The notes below the pieces were generated by a model. The model saw nothing but the letters and a program-made list of their open reading frames with translations. It was not told the origin of the DNA and ran no database searches. Positions 20,300 through 32,059 of a stretch of DNA of 64,000 bases are shown one piece after another (the stretch's first letter is position 1; each line of letters starts with the position of its first letter). Made by a program: the position numbers and the translations under genes. This DNA is from Cliona cf. orientalis. Its lineage: Eukaryota; Porifera; Demospongiae; Clionaida; Clionaidae. The DNA lies in assembly GCA_963930775.1 (NCBI GenBank), contig OZ005697.1, forward strand, positions 4,114,292 through 4,178,291, read 5' to 3'.

Positions 20300-20527
20300 T
20301 ACCGTATAGCCGGAAAATTTGGCGGGGAATTAAATTTGGCGGTTTGGCGGTCTATTATTACAACCGCCAAACAATTAAAATCCGCCAAAATTTCCTACTC
20401 GCATATATATATGTATGGCGATCCCGTACCGAACCGCCAAATTTAAATCCGCCAATATTCTTTCAAATAGCGATTTTGGGCTCAACCGCCAAATTTAATG
20501 CCCGCCAATATTTCCGGCTATACGGTA
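20300..20527. mobile_element. Palindromic MITE with TACCGTA ends
   Basis: TACCGTATAGCCGGAAAATT at the left, AATATTTCCGGCTATACGGTA at the right, with internal inverted runs of GGCGGTTTGGCGG / CCGCCAAA. About 228 bp. The long plus-strand open frame across it is a by-product of the palindrome. Confidence 0.8.
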
Positions 20528-20529
20528 TT

Positions 20530-21780
20530 ACAGTACATGCAGCTCAAGGCAGAGAATACCACCAGCAGCTCTGATGTACAGCTGCTGAGTCATTGTGGTC
20601 GGTGCTATAGGCTGACCCTAAGCCAGCCTCCAAAACCATAGTTGACATAGTGACAGCTACTACAGTGCAGCCCAAGCCAGTAAATAGAATGCTAGTTAGA
20701 CATTAGTGCTTGAACTGCGCTATTGAATGCTGCATTGATTAAACAGAAAAAGTGTCCGGATAATCAAGTGAACCAGTGGTAGGATCTGGACATACTGGCT
20801 ATTAATTTTATCCGGAAAATGTCCAACGTCCGACCTTTATCATAAGGTCTGCTCTAATGACGTTTGATCTAAACGTGTGATACATAGGATTGTTTGATTG
20901 GCTATAGTACCATGTAAGATTATTCCAGAAAGCAAAAAATTATGTTAGCTAATCAGTGCCAGCAGTGTATACAGTAACCACTAGTTGTGGAAGCGGGGAT
21001 GGGGGTATTTTCCTAGCCGCCATTTGTAGTACAGTGGAACTCTGCTTAACAGACACCCCTCAATGACAGATACCTGCATGAGATACAACAGAGAATTCTG
21101 AATGTCTGGATTTATTTCCATAGACTTCAGTATAATTATTCAAACTCCTCAACAATAGCAATCAATGTCACATGACATGTATGTATTCATGCAGCAACAG
21201 TAAATTCACTGTTGCCTGGACCAAAACCATCATTTGAAACAAGCCAGCAAGGGATGACAGTGCATGTCTATTTGTTTTGAGTGAAAAGAAACATGTGGTC
21301 ACATCCTCAAACCATAATTTGTTCCCCACAGTGTTGACAGTGGTTCAAGGAGGGGAGACCCACCCGGGTAGTGTTACCAGTAGTGGTTAATAATAATCAT
21401 ATTATGTATAATAATAATATTATTATGATAGCAACATAAAGCTAGTGGACTCAAACTTTAAAAAAAAGTGCCTAAACTGCAATTGTAGACATGCAGCTGT
21501 TTCGGCTTAATTGTGCTTCATCAGTGCAATTAATGCAGCACTAGGTGGGCCAGCCACCTCAACAGAAGATATAAAGCTCAGAGCCCTAATGTACTTATAC
21601 TATAATAGGTTTCATAAACGCTCCTAAAGGTCCTTTATTCAGACATGTTATAATAATACGTACTGCTTTATGAACACTATAAGTCTTTCAATGGCACAAG
21701 CTTAGGCAGTGAGGGGAGGGGGATGCTAAATAAAATATTTTCCATTGCCCCATTTATTCAGAAGAGTGCCTGCAAACATA
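20530..21780. other. Intron/intergenic; no gene seen
   Basis: This lies in the interval between the Death-domain exon and the conserved-domain exon. One eroded CAGTGGAAC-type end is near 21034-21150. The rest is AT-rich. The phase-changing linker exon expected for the ankyrin gene was looked for here and not found. Confidence 0.4.
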
Positions 21781-21785
21781 CTAAG

Positions 21786-22373
21786 TACCGTATCTCTCCC
21801 GAAAATAAGCCCCCCCCCCCCCCCCCCCCCCCCCCCCGTTTTTCAGCAGTAGACATGACCTAGACTGGGGAGGGGGCTTATTTTCGAATAGTATTTTGCC
21901 TCGAATATAAGCTCCCCCGTTGGTCACGTACCACGGGAAATATCCAGAGTTTGGTGTGTTTTTTTTTCTCCAAAACAGTGGCAGCGAGATGACCTATCAA
22001 GTAGACGGCAACAGACGACGATCGGTGGTGGGGAAAGGACTTGTTCCGTGTGTGTACGTCTTTAGAGGAAAGCAAAAGCATCTTGACCAGCTCATAAGTG
22101 TCTTCGCCAAGCTAGAAGTGCCGTCGTAACAAAATGACTTCAAAACAGGCTTTTCTAAAATCACCACCATATGCATTGTCAAAAGAAAAGATTCCCAGCT
22201 CTTTGTACTCGTAATCAATTGAAGGGCGGGGTTACTTACGTAGGTACGTGCTCGCGCGTGCATGTATGTGTGCAGTCTACTTGGTGGGAGGGGCTTATAA
22301 TCGAGGCAAAAATACCTGTGCAAGAACTTGAGGGTCAAAGAAGGGAGGGTCTTATTTTCGGGAGGATACAGTA
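21786..22373. mobile_element. TACCGTA-type TIR element with CCCGAAAATAAG arms
   Basis: The left tip TACCGTATCTCTCCCGAAAATAAG is followed by a 27-28 C run. The right tip CTTATTTTCGGGAGGATACAGTA is its inverted counterpart. Inner arms (GCTTATTTTCGAATAG; GCTTATAATCGAGGCAAAAAT against TTTTGCCTCGAATATAAGC) form a second nested pair. The small open frames inside look non-coding. Confidence 0.75.
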
Positions 22374-22379
22374 CATAAT

Positions 22380-23015
22380 ATTTTTCAGAGCCATTTACTG
22401 ACCAAAGAGTTCAATTGTAAGATTACTGTACTCTTGAGGTTGCCATGATTATAATACTTCTTATGTAATTATAGTATTTCAAATTTATTTTCACGTATAT
22501 ATATATATATACCCAGTAGATTTAACGTTGTATGTATGTATGTAAGGCTTCTTTGCTGTATAGTACAGGGCTGTATCACTCTGTATTGTTTTTGTAAGCA
22601 TTTGTACAATATCATGTAGTATGTAGTTATGATGCATGCACATTGTTTGACAAAACAAAATCACTTTCGATTTGTGTTCATACACACATAGTCACAAATA
22701 GCTATAGGAAGTGTTCGGCTAAACACTGCCCTTACGACAACTTGTTATCCATGGATTCATTTGCCCAGGGAATTTTGTCACATTGAAACTTTTTCATATG
22801 CCAAACTTTTACACATCGTTAGGCAAACAGTATACACAGCAAAAACAAGTGGACCACACTAATCTAATATGGGTTGCCTCCGTTGAACTGGCACATTAAT
22901 TCCCATCATAGTTATTGTAATCCAGTTAATTACAGGTACTTATCAAACTTGCCAGTTTGTGAGTAGCTATCAAAACTACGGTGTATTCTACTACTCCCAT
23001 GATGTATGATTGCAG
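22380..23015. other. Intron/intergenic; no gene seen
   Basis: AT-rich stretch with a short (TA)n at about 22497-22511. I see no exon or element with clear ends. Confidence 0.4.
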
Positions 23016-23019
23016 TAAT

Positions 23020-23345
23020 TAATCCTTGCTGCAAAGCATAGGTGAAGGGTTACTGCAATCGTTTGGCGATTCTTATCCGTCCGTTCGTCCATCTCCTGTG
23101 CTAAATGGTTATTAAGATCATCTGAGAGAAAGAACGCATTCAAGGCCTGCCCAGTAGTGTTGTAATGTGCAGCTGTTCCCTGTCTAAACAGTACCATAAC
23201 CATGTTTAACATTAACTTCAGGTGAAGGGTATGTACTCCTGATATTGAATTAATAAGCATATACACAGTGAGCCATGCTATATATACATGTGCATGAGTC
23301 ATGCATGCTTGTAGCGGTGAGGGTTCCGCACTCCAGTGCGTTCAT
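23020..23345. repeat. Dispersed repeat family B, copy 2 (inverted)
   Basis: The reverse orientation of the 7700-7993 repeat: it starts with the palindrome (TAATCCTTGCTGCAAAGC...GAAGGGTTA), then CTGCAATCGTTTGGCGATTC, CCGTCCGTTCGTCC, and ends at GCGGTGAGGGTTCCGCACTCC. The minus-strand open frame across it is a repeat shadow. Confidence 0.7.
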
Positions 23346-23349
23346 TATG

Positions 23350-24420
23350 TACTCTACCCTTAATGCAACTATGCATGTAGAGTGTATACAGTTACTGAAT
23401 GAATTTGAGAACACTCATGGGAAAAATGGTACATACAAATATGCCAGTTGGTTATTCACAAACTGGCATGTTTGACATACTTATATTAGTATTAATTATG
23501 ACGGGAGGTATATTTGATCCACTTCTTTTTACTGTGATAATATTATTATTATATGTAATACTTATAATGTTTCGAATTCTTCAGTCAGCTATTGCATCCA
23601 GTGTTGAAAGCCTCTCTGTCACACCTGCTCATCAATTCCGCATCAGCCCTGGACCCCTATTGCTATATAGTTAGATCTGTCTTCATCATCTGCCATCACA
23701 GAGCCCAACTATTGTGAGCTGCGTGTAGTGAGCTAAGGCCAAGAAAACTCAGTGGTGGACACAGGATTTCATTCAGATAGTTTCAAACACGTGTGATGCG
23801 CACATGATTGAGCATTTTGCAAGCTACACCCACTTGAAAAATGAAATTGATAAATTGAAATGTCTATCCGATAATTGATCTGTTTTTTTTGGTCCAAAAA
23901 TTTAATAATTACATCCACAACGACTTATAGTACCTTATAATATTATAGGAATGAAACTTCATGAAAACCACCTAGTCTGTCCTGATCTCCCTGATCCCAA
24001 TTTGTGCCTGATAGTGAGGATCAGGGAGATCAGGACATCCTCTTTAAAGAGGATGTTAGCAAACTGAAACCACTGAAATCCCCCTTAATTTTGTGTATCC
24101 ATGCATATCATCATGCAAAATTATTATATACAAAAAAAAAAAAAAAAAAAAAAAAGTCAGCTCCCAGCCTCCAAGAGTCCTTGAGGACTATGACCATAAT
24201 TATTATTATGCATGCAAATGACTGTCATATATGACCAGTCAGCGCTACCACATTGCTCCAATCAGTGATAAGCTAGTCATCTTGTTGGATCTACAAGTAC
24301 TATAGCTAACCATTGAGTTGAAAGGAAGCCACTAGTCTGTCGTCAGCTTTATCCGCGACTCGCAAGAAGGTGGCGGTGACCAGCGTCACTACTGCACATG
24401 CACTAAGGATTAGTATCAAG
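23350..24420. other. Intron/intergenic with short palindromes
   Basis: No supportable exon. A plus-strand frame at 23399-23674 has a hydrophobic stretch but no splice or start support. Two strong palindromes lie at 23980-24057 (listed separately), and a poly-A run of about 25 is near 24131-24155. Confidence 0.45.
23980..24057. repeat. Inverted repeat plus 20-bp palindrome
   Basis: CTGATCTCCCTGATCC is repeated in inverted form 17 bases later (GGATCAGGGAGATCAG), and is directly followed by the perfect palindrome CATCCTCTTTAAAGAGGATG. Together they can form two adjacent hairpins. They may be the remnant of an element; nothing nearby explains them. Confidence 0.8.
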
Positions 24421-24424
24421 AATT

Positions 24425-24705
24425 ATAAACTTACCGTATATAGCGCATGACACACAATGTTCTATTTAATCGTAGAGTCATGCTAACGCTAGCTGGAAAA
24501 GTCAAGAAGCTTAGAATTGAAATGACGCCAAAATTGGTGAACGAAGCGTTTTCGGAAAAATCCACACAAATCATGCGTTTGGAACGTCATAAGGAACCTT
24601 ACAACACCGAAACTTGGACTCACAAACGAGGTATGTAGCAGCTAGCGTGGTAACAGACAGATAGAACGACTACCGTAACCCTACGGCGCATGCGCCGAGG
24701 GTTAA
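24425..24705. repeat. Dispersed repeat family A, copy 2
   Basis: Contains GTCAAGAAGCTTAGAATTG, GAACGAAGCGTTTTCGG, TGGAACGTCATAAGGAACC, GTATGTAGCAGCTAGCGTGG and the terminal palindrome AACCCTACGGCGCATGCGCC...GGGTT. It is the cleanest copy, without the microsatellite of copy 1. Confidence 0.75.
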
Positions 24706-24728
24706 TAATTAATGAATGACATTGAGAA

Positions 24729-24939
24729 TACCGTAAGACCGGTTTTAATTGCGTAGTTTAATAATTGCGTTCTTGTCAAGTCAGGCCAAATTGCGAATCC
24801 AATAATTACGATGGATGACCCCGTACCGTACTGTAGTATACGTACACGTTTATGTTTGCAAATCTATTAATTGCGAAACGTAGAAAAACTCGCAATTCTC
24901 AATTAATGGATACTCGCAATTAAAACCCAACCTACGGTA
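24729..24939. mobile_element. Palindromic MITE with TACCGTA ends
   Basis: TACCGTAAGACCGGTTTTAATTGCG at the left, CGCAATTAAAACCCAACCTACGGTA at the right, 211 bp. Inner repeats of AATTGCGAA/TTCGCAATT are also inverted. No coding capacity. Confidence 0.75.
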
Positions 24940-25472
24940 ATGTTCACAAGCTCCATAGCTACTGCTTTCTGGAGGGTTTCTTGGATTGTTGGTGAAATCA
25001 AATCAATTTTTTGGACACAGTACTAAGTACAGTAGCAGTCAAAAATACATAACCGTAATACATGCCCAGTACACAGGGTAGGGTCAAATACTTACATGTG
25101 CACCATGAATACACCCGTGCTAACAGCTGCTAATTGAGCTATGATTTTACCTGGTGACGCTTTATTGCAATGGGTCTATAGCTATTGGCTACTATTGGTT
25201 TGCTAGTGCCATAACTGGGGCCAGCTGTTGGACTCCGACAATAGATATGCCCAACCCATACAACCTAGCATGGTCTTTTCTTCAAGACTACTGTGCCACA
25301 CTGCCAAACTGCCCGCTATTAGCACTCGAGCCCATGCAAAGCTAAGAGTTTTACAATATCGATGAGCACTGAGGAGGTAATCTTATGGAATCCAGGATTA
25401 TTGTACCATATCTTACATACCAATTGGGTTGTCAGATTCCAATGCACTCCTGCACTTCGCGACGGTACTCAC

Positions 25473-25757
25473 GGTCATAATGAATCTCTCTCTGATGTTT
25501 GCAGCCATAGTATTCATATCAATTTTCTCCAGAGCTCCAGCCAATTTCTCCCATGTGGCCTCCACATCGCTCTGGAGCCACTTGATCACCATCATTTGCT
25601 TCTGTAACTCGGGTGCATAGTTTTGAGCAATGAATTCGAGGAGCTCTGGCTTGAGTCCAAGATACAAGCCCAGTCCTTGCCAGTTGACCACTGCTTTGAT
25701 GGCCAGGGTCACATCTGCTTCTGGAAGGGTGTCTACCTGCAATTTTTCCGCCATCAT
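25473..25757 (-). CDS. Death-domain first exon, probably of ankyrin protein 1
   Basis: Opens with ATGATGGCGGAA (start 25757, or 25754) and ends at a GTGAGT donor after 95 codons in phase 0. The product has the six-helix Death-domain pattern: IKAVVNWQGLGLYLGL near residue 20, then LLEFIAQ, KQMMVIKWLQ and ATWEKLAGALEKIDM, with the conserved helix-2 and helix-5 tryptophans. Death domains mediate homotypic contacts in cytoplasmic signalling complexes. The nearest 3' exon on this strand is the conserved-domain exon at 19666, which needs phase 1. A short linker exon that changes phase 0 to 1 must therefore lie in the repeat-filled 5.8-kb intron; I could not find it. Alternatively this is a separate small Death-domain gene. 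Confidence 0.75.
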
Positions 25758-26496
25758 AATATAGATCTTACAATAATATGACCAAGCGTAGATCTATATA
25801 CTGAGGATGAAGTGATAGCGCTTCAAAACCACAATTATTATGACGTCGTCTCGCCGACTAATTAGATCACTACGCATGCGCAGTGTGGTTCGCGCGTTAG
25901 TTCGAGTTTCAGATCTGCATTGGTAAAATTGTCTGCCCTGAACCACCCACTATCTTTCTATTAAAATTGGCTACAATGTCAATGTGTGGTATCCATGGTA
26001 GATTGGCTGATAGCACAACTCCCAGGTCCAATACTCTCCCAAGTTGTTGACCATAGAGGTGCAATATACATATCTGGTTCCCGCCGTCTCATAAATTTAT
26101 AGTTATAGAACTCAAGTGGAGATCGTCTTCAGTAATTAGCTATCCTATGTTTCAATCCCTAGCTTGTTAGACATTGTTGAAATCTTGTGGGTAGTTGATC
26201 ACTCTGTATACGATCTATAGCATGTAATCTGCATCGAGAGTATTAATGCACGTGATTCTATCTCAGGCATGCAGTGGAGTGGAAATCATACTATAGACCC
26301 AGCCCCCGTGTATGTAGATGAGTAATTAGCTATTAAAAATAGAACAATTACTTAGTCTTATGTTATTCATTAGATAATTTATATCCATAAGTAGCTACAG
26401 TAGGAGAGGCATATCGCTGGATATGAGGAGTATTGCAAAAGTGTGATCATCTATAATACGTAAAATCATCATTAATTTTAATAATAGACAATCACG

Positions 26497-28813
26497 CTAA
26501 CGACAATCGTTGATATACTCCAGCCTGTTTCTCCTTACTAATTCTTCCTCCATGCAGTCCATTATTGTGTGATCTCTCTCTGTAAAGTACTTATTGTGGA
26601 ATATTGGCCAAGAGAGATTCACTTTACTTTTCACAGTGTGGAGGTCGCCACTCGTCAAGATGCAGATACCATGAACACTGTAGCCATGTTTGCAGAACTT
26701 GTATGGTTTCCCTATTTCTGCCGGTCCTCTTATCCAAGTAACCTTAGATATCTCTGGGGGAGGGGAGCTTATATTAGCATTGTATCCTCCAGGCACGCCT
26801 GCATAATTATATTATAATTATTATGGAATAATAAATTTTACTAGCTTATCAGAGGAGATTGGTCATAGATTCTAATTGTTTGCCACAGCAAAAATAATAT
26901 AGTGCATAATAATTATTATTATGGTGTGCGATAATTTAATGTGCATTCTGTAAAAATTGTGACCAACTTCTCGCTACACTGGACAAACTGTATGTACACG
27001 AGACTGTGGCCACAATGATTGGATAAGTACACAATGTCATGTAATTGTATCATTTAGCACACTGTGTAAACAATGGTCTTGCTGTCTCTACATTGGTTTG
27101 AACAAGCCATTTATCCTTATTTGTGACTGACCATGTAATGAGAGTGGATCTCGTTATGTACAGATATCCTACGAGAACTTAAATTTCAACAAGTGAAAAG
27201 AAAAAAAATAAGCATAAAGCAAGATTTGAACCCATTCTGTTCCACACACAACAGCCCCAACCACTACACCACCGCTATTGTCGCTGCTGCCAATCACTAT
27301 TTCCCCCCTTTCATAGACAAACCCTAGAGACTAACCCTGCTAACCATTGGCAACCCATCCCCAAACCCCCCAGCCCCTCCCATCCATATCGCGTATATTA
27401 ATATACATTATACACGTGCGTGATTGCGTCATAACCACGTGCCAATAATCTAATTAGGATGTCTGTACATAACGATTTCGAATGAGAGTGCTTGTTGTAG
27501 AGAACTCATCTCACATGCAATAATTGTCAGTACAATATTATTATTATATACATACCTGGAATCATATAAAGGGTGCTGTAAAAATTTTCCTCCGGCGCAA
27601 GAGCATCTTTTAAGAATCTGGACAGGGCAACTGCTACATCATCATTGAGTGTATAATTCACGAATTCTGGAGTCAGAGCAAAATATATCGTACTCTTATA
27701 GATTGTCAGATTAAATGGGATAGGACCCACGTCCACTTCAGTTTGAATTAAACTTGATGTGCCATTGTCTACAGTCCACTTCTTTTTGAATCTTACTAGT
27801 TCATACTTTCTACGTATAGGGTGAGAGTGAATAGCCGAGCTTCCTTTAAGTTGCCGTAAAAGTTGTACCATTTCCTTGTTAGTTCGAAGAGGTAGCTCTT
27901 TACCACAAAGAGAAATCACGTAACGCCATGGGTACTCGTGACGCCTCTTTAGAAGATCTCCAAAGCAGGTCATCTGAGCGTCCATCAAGGAGTGACGACC
28001 CCAATCAACTTCTCTTATAACGCTTGAAATAATGATACTGTCAAAGCAGTCGGCAAGCTTGTTGAAAAGCAGTTTCAGATCTTCTGAAGATCTGCTATCG
28101 TAGTGTATGCAGTAGATATTGTGTGGACGATAGAGTACTTTCAGCAGGCGATAAATTTGAAATGGGCTATTGTGAATGAGCAGTGCAAACGCTAGGGGAA
28201 AGTCTAACTCCTCCTTTGTAGTATAAAGATTATCCTCTAATTCATCCTTGAAATTCGTACAGGTATGATTCTTCACCAACTTGGAAAATCTCAATGCATG
28301 CTCTTTAGCTGGCCAGCTACGAGAAGCATGTCGAACTTGTAGCACTTCAAATTTATACTCATCGCTGCCTCCTTTGAAGAGTACTGTACAGTTGGCATAT
28401 ATTTCAGGTGTCACTTTGGTCACAGTACCTCTAATCCAGCTCCTGAACCCCCCAGGTGGAACTTTGCAATCAAAACCAGCTCCGCTACTTACAGATTTTT
28501 TGACATTGGAATGCTCAGTGTCCCGGTGATCCGGAGAGGATAGTTTCCATGCCGTTATGTTTTCCAACCGCTTCGTTCTTTGTAGTTTTGTCACGCTGAA
28601 TTCGGTTTCTGACTTGTTGGAGCTCTTAGGGGTTTCAGATTGCTCCGCATGAGGCACCAAATGATAAGCCTGACGACCATAGATATATATAGTATGCTCT
28701 TTGTCCACTGAAACTGGTACCGTTGGCAGCTTCGAAGTATAGATCGTGAGTGAAACTACTGTCAGCAAAGCGATCACAATAAAGAACTTGAAGCTGCGAA
28801 ACTGAAAATCCAT
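26497..28813 (-). CDS. Core-2/I-type beta-1,6-GlcNAc-transferase (GCNT-like)
   Basis: Two exons: 28813-27556 and 26798-26497, joined in phase 1 by GTATGT/AG, giving 519 residues. The product is a type II Golgi membrane protein: a short cytoplasmic tail, a signal anchor at about residues 9-25 (FFIVIALLTVVSLTIY), a Ser/Thr-rich stem to about 110, then the glycosyltransferase-14 domain. Family landmarks are FPLAFALLIHN, QIYRLLKVLYRPHNIYCIHYD, DCFDSIIIS, a WGRHSLMDAQM block, WRYVISLCGKELPLRTN, and APEENFYSTLYMIPGVPGG across the junction. The last corresponds to the SPDE motif whose Glu is, to my knowledge, the catalytic base of mouse C2GnT. Exon 2 carries RGPAEIGKPYKFCKHGYSVH, a GDLHTV motif and a CMEEEL end, as in vertebrate GCNTs. 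These enzymes branch O-glycans or poly-LacNAc; the exact acceptor cannot be told. Length and cysteines look intact. Confidence 0.92.
27180..27335 (-). mobile_element. tRNA-derived SINE, copy 2, in GCNT intron
   Basis: An A-box-like GGTGGTGTAGTGGTTGGGGC at about 27255-27274 and a B box GGGTTCAAATCTT at about 27221-27233 on the minus strand, the same orientation as the host gene. It is about 85% identical by eye to copy 1 at 12290-12455, including the flank CAACAAGTGAAAA. Confidence 0.7.
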
Positions 28814-29476
28814 ACTAAGCTACAAGCTACTAGTCGAGCCAGTATTAATTTTTACCGGCGCGTAAGGGTTAATTAAATTGGGACGAGCCTAATCAGTACT
28901 CGGAGCTACATGTAGGAGAAAACCGGTACTAGCTCACAGCGCATGCGCATAATTATCGCGCGGTAAAGATCGTCAACGTTGGCGCATGGCCGCATTTAAC
29001 TCTAAATATAGCTCACCAAAGACATGCCAGCTCGCATTCATTTTCGATCGAATAGACTGCTAGAAAACAAGAAAAGGTACCTTAAGGCATCAGTACAAGT
29101 ATCTACAGCAATAGTGAAGGCTAGGCCTTTGGCTTTAGTCTGGGTGCAACTTGGGGCCCGCGGACTTAATGTAAACACTGGGAATACTTTACATGTGATG
29201 TAAACTCCTACCATGATTAGATCGTGGCAGAAGTCATGTAAAATATCCCCATGATTAGCTAGCTAACCCAAGGGACAAAATTTAAATCTTCCCATGATAG
29301 AATCATGGCAATTTTACTACTTTTACGTAGCTACAGATCTGTATAGGACCATTATTAACCCTCGCCGCAAAGCGTGGGTGGAGGATTACTGCAATCGTTT
29401 GGCGATTTTTTTATCTGTCCATCCGTCCCAACCCTCCAGGACCTGTGTTAAAATGGTAAGGGTCATCCATGTACTG

Positions 29477-30730
29477 TAACAGTGGATTAATTCGTACATG
29501 TGTGGGCCATTGAACAGAAAAGGTTACGTATGTGGTGAGTGTAAGAGTGGATATGGGCCTGGACCATTTATAACATCATGTACAAATGTTGCCATTTTTG
29601 CCAAGACACCTGGCATGAGATTATACTGTATCTAGCGCTGGAATTTATTCCAATAACTACATTTTATCTTCTCATCCTTATCTTTCAAATTCGATTAACT
29701 GGCATCAGCACTAATGACATGTTTCACCTGTAGTACAGTCAGCTAATTGTGCTGGGATTTAATAAGGAGTGTGCAAGCCAATGGGCACCGTCGTTATTCA
29801 GTAAAATGAAATATAGCCGCAGTGGAACTCTTAGAATGGGCACTAAGAGCCTCCTTACTGTATATGGAGTGTTTAATCTCGACTTCTTTCACTACGTTTT
29901 GCCTCCATTTAGCATCAGTAGCAAGTTAAGACCTAATTCATGTTGTATTAATTGGTTATATTTCAGTGTTCTACCCTTTCCTACTAATTCTCCTCACATA
30001 GTTTTTCGTTGAGCTCCATGGTCTTAATTTTAGACCAATCATCTGATTATGGAGGCCATTTCATGGATGCTTCGCTCAAATAAGGAGAGGCTGGAACACC
30101 AAGAGTGATCTCATTGATGTCTATGCTTCTTTCTTTCTCCTTTCCTACAGCAAGATTTTATACCAGATTATTCTTACAGTGCTGATTACAAAAATTAATA
30201 TGTAACAGTTACTATTCTTTAGTTGATGGTCATGGCTCTCGAGAAAATTTTGTACTTAGTGCATGTTGATACCAGCATTGACACAAAAAGTGCAAGACAT
30301 TTATTGATTCTTTCTATTTATACTTTATTTTGCATTTGTCATTTTCCCAGCATGTTTACTGCTTCTATATCCCATCGAAATATTTCAGAGATTGCTATCA
30401 AAATGCACTTCAAATCGATTCAGAATAATCCTTCACATCTTTGTCGAGAAATTCCAGTCTTGTTACAGAGATGGACTTGATAGCGTGAAAGGTATAAGAA
30501 GTTTCTCAGGATTTTATTTTCTGTTGAGGCTTATACTTTATCTTGCTAACATACTAAATCACTCAACTTTTTGTTTTGAGATGTGGTTTGTTTGCGGATT
30601 TGTACTCACAGTGACTGCTCTAAGCACTCTGCAGACCTTATAAGGAACTACCATGAATGTTGTCGATAGCATCTTCTTGACACATTTGGCAACACTCTGC
30701 TATATTATAGTGTCTTCAAATAATGAAGGT
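29477..30730 (+). pseudogene. Multi-span Cys-rich family, decayed copy 1
   Basis: Aligns with 32445-33690 of the near-intact copy. Recognisable in order: the SYMCGPLNRKG-type motif near 29493, CGECKSGYGPG, the first membrane span region, RTGTKILLTIYGVFNLDFFHY-type sequence near 29840, the LRRGWNTKSDLIDV-type region near 30085, and SFSGFYFLLRLILYLA near 30508. Stops and frame changes are scattered, and the segment 5' of the Cys motif is missing. Open pieces are 29749-30012, 30223-30480 and 30392-30643, in different frames. Confidence 0.75.
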
Positions 30731-30739
30731 CAAATCCTA

Positions 30740-31435
30740 CTAGTAATACTTCTCACATGGTTTTGCGTTGAGCTTCATGGTCGTAACTTTAGACCAATCA
30801 TGTAGCTATGGAGGCCATTTCATGGATGCTTCACTTGACTAAGGAGAGGCTAGAACACCAAAACTGATCTCATTGATGTCTTAATTTGCTTCTTTCTTTC
30901 TCCTTTCCTACAGCAAAATTTTGTACCAGATTATTCTTACAGTGCAGGCTAAAGAAATACATAACTATTCCTTAGTTGATGGTCATGTCTCTCGAGCAAA
31001 TCTTGTACTTAATTTTATTGATACAAAGGGTGCAAGATACTTATTGATTCTTTTTTATTTTGCCTTTCATTTGTCATTTTCCCACCATGTTTACTGCTGC
31101 TATATCCTGTAGGAATATTTCAGAGGTTATTGTCAAAATGCACTTCAAATCGACTCAGAATAATCATTCACACCTTCATTGAGAAATTCCAGTCTTGTTA
31201 CAGAGACGGACCCAATTGTGCGAAAGGTATAAGAAGTTTCTCAGGATTTTATTTTCCATTGAGGTTTGCTGTGTATCTTATTCGATCAATAAAATTTCTT
31301 TCATTCTACTTTTCAATTTGAGACATGGCTTGTTCGCGGATTCGTACTCTCAGTGGCTGCCCTTCTTATTGCACTCTGCCGACCTTATAAGGAAACTACT
31401 ATGAATGTTGTTGATAGCATCTTGGATTTGTATAA
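30740..31435 (+). pseudogene. Multi-span Cys-rich family, decayed copy 2 (3' half)
   Basis: Starts at TTCTCACATGGTTTTGCGTTGAGC, equivalent to about 32966 in the near-intact copy, and runs to the region equivalent to about 33645. It has many stops. It directly follows copy 1 and is more similar to it than to copy 3, so it looks like a tandem duplication of already decaying sequence. Confidence 0.7.
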
Positions 31436-31439
31436 TTAA

Positions 31440-32055
31440 AGTAGTGTTTATTAATAATTAAGGTTGCTACCTCCTTATTGTATATAATATAGTATTTAAA
31501 GCGTCGTTAGATACAGTTAACATGTACTGGAAGGAGCCATTCCCCGTGGTAGGCAGCAACAAGGTGGAGTCAGTCAAGGGTTGCCATGCATGGCGTGGTA
31601 CCATAACTGCCTCATGCTAGTACTGAGTGAGGTAATTTAATTTACTGTGCAGTGAGTAATAATAATAATAATTATTCCCAGTACTTTTCTCAATGCACAT
31701 GCATGCACAGAGTATAGTGCAACTTAAGTTGTAATACTTATGTGAAAATTTATTAGAATATTATAATAATACTAAATTAGCTAGCAGATTATGAATACTA
31801 TTATTAATAATACATGCATAAATTGATCAGACTCTGTGGAGCTACTATATCGTTACAATCAGTCACATGATAGGGGGCTATCAGCTAGATTATGATTCTG
31901 CTATTAGCTATCAGTTATGATTCAGCTATCAGCTAGATTAGCTATGTCTCAGTGAGTGCACAGCTGGCGTAAACAGCTAGCTATAACTACCTAGTTCAGC
32001 AAATACTAGCACAATTAGCTAGATAGCTTTGATTAGTAAGCACTTCATAGCGAAT
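31440..32055. other. Intergenic; no gene seen
   Basis: AT-rich spacer between the second decayed copy and the near-intact copy. It holds a short direct repeat of ATCAGCTAGATTA/ATTCAGCTATCAG type at about 31875-31940. No clear promoter motif is recognised. Confidence 0.4.
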
Positions 32056-32059
32056 TAGA

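Noticed and set aside
20206-20574. A 122-codon plus-strand open frame
   Set aside because: It runs straight through the palindromic TACCGTA MITE at 20300-20527; the frame is a by-product of the inverted repeat and has no domain.
21920-22129. Open frames on both strands inside the CCCGAAAATAAG element
   Set aside because: No domain or transposase motif; the element is short and dominated by inverted repeats.
30223-30643. Overlapping short plus-strand frames that could look like small genes
   Set aside because: They are different-frame pieces of one decayed copy of the multi-span family, as shown by alignment to 33250-33690.
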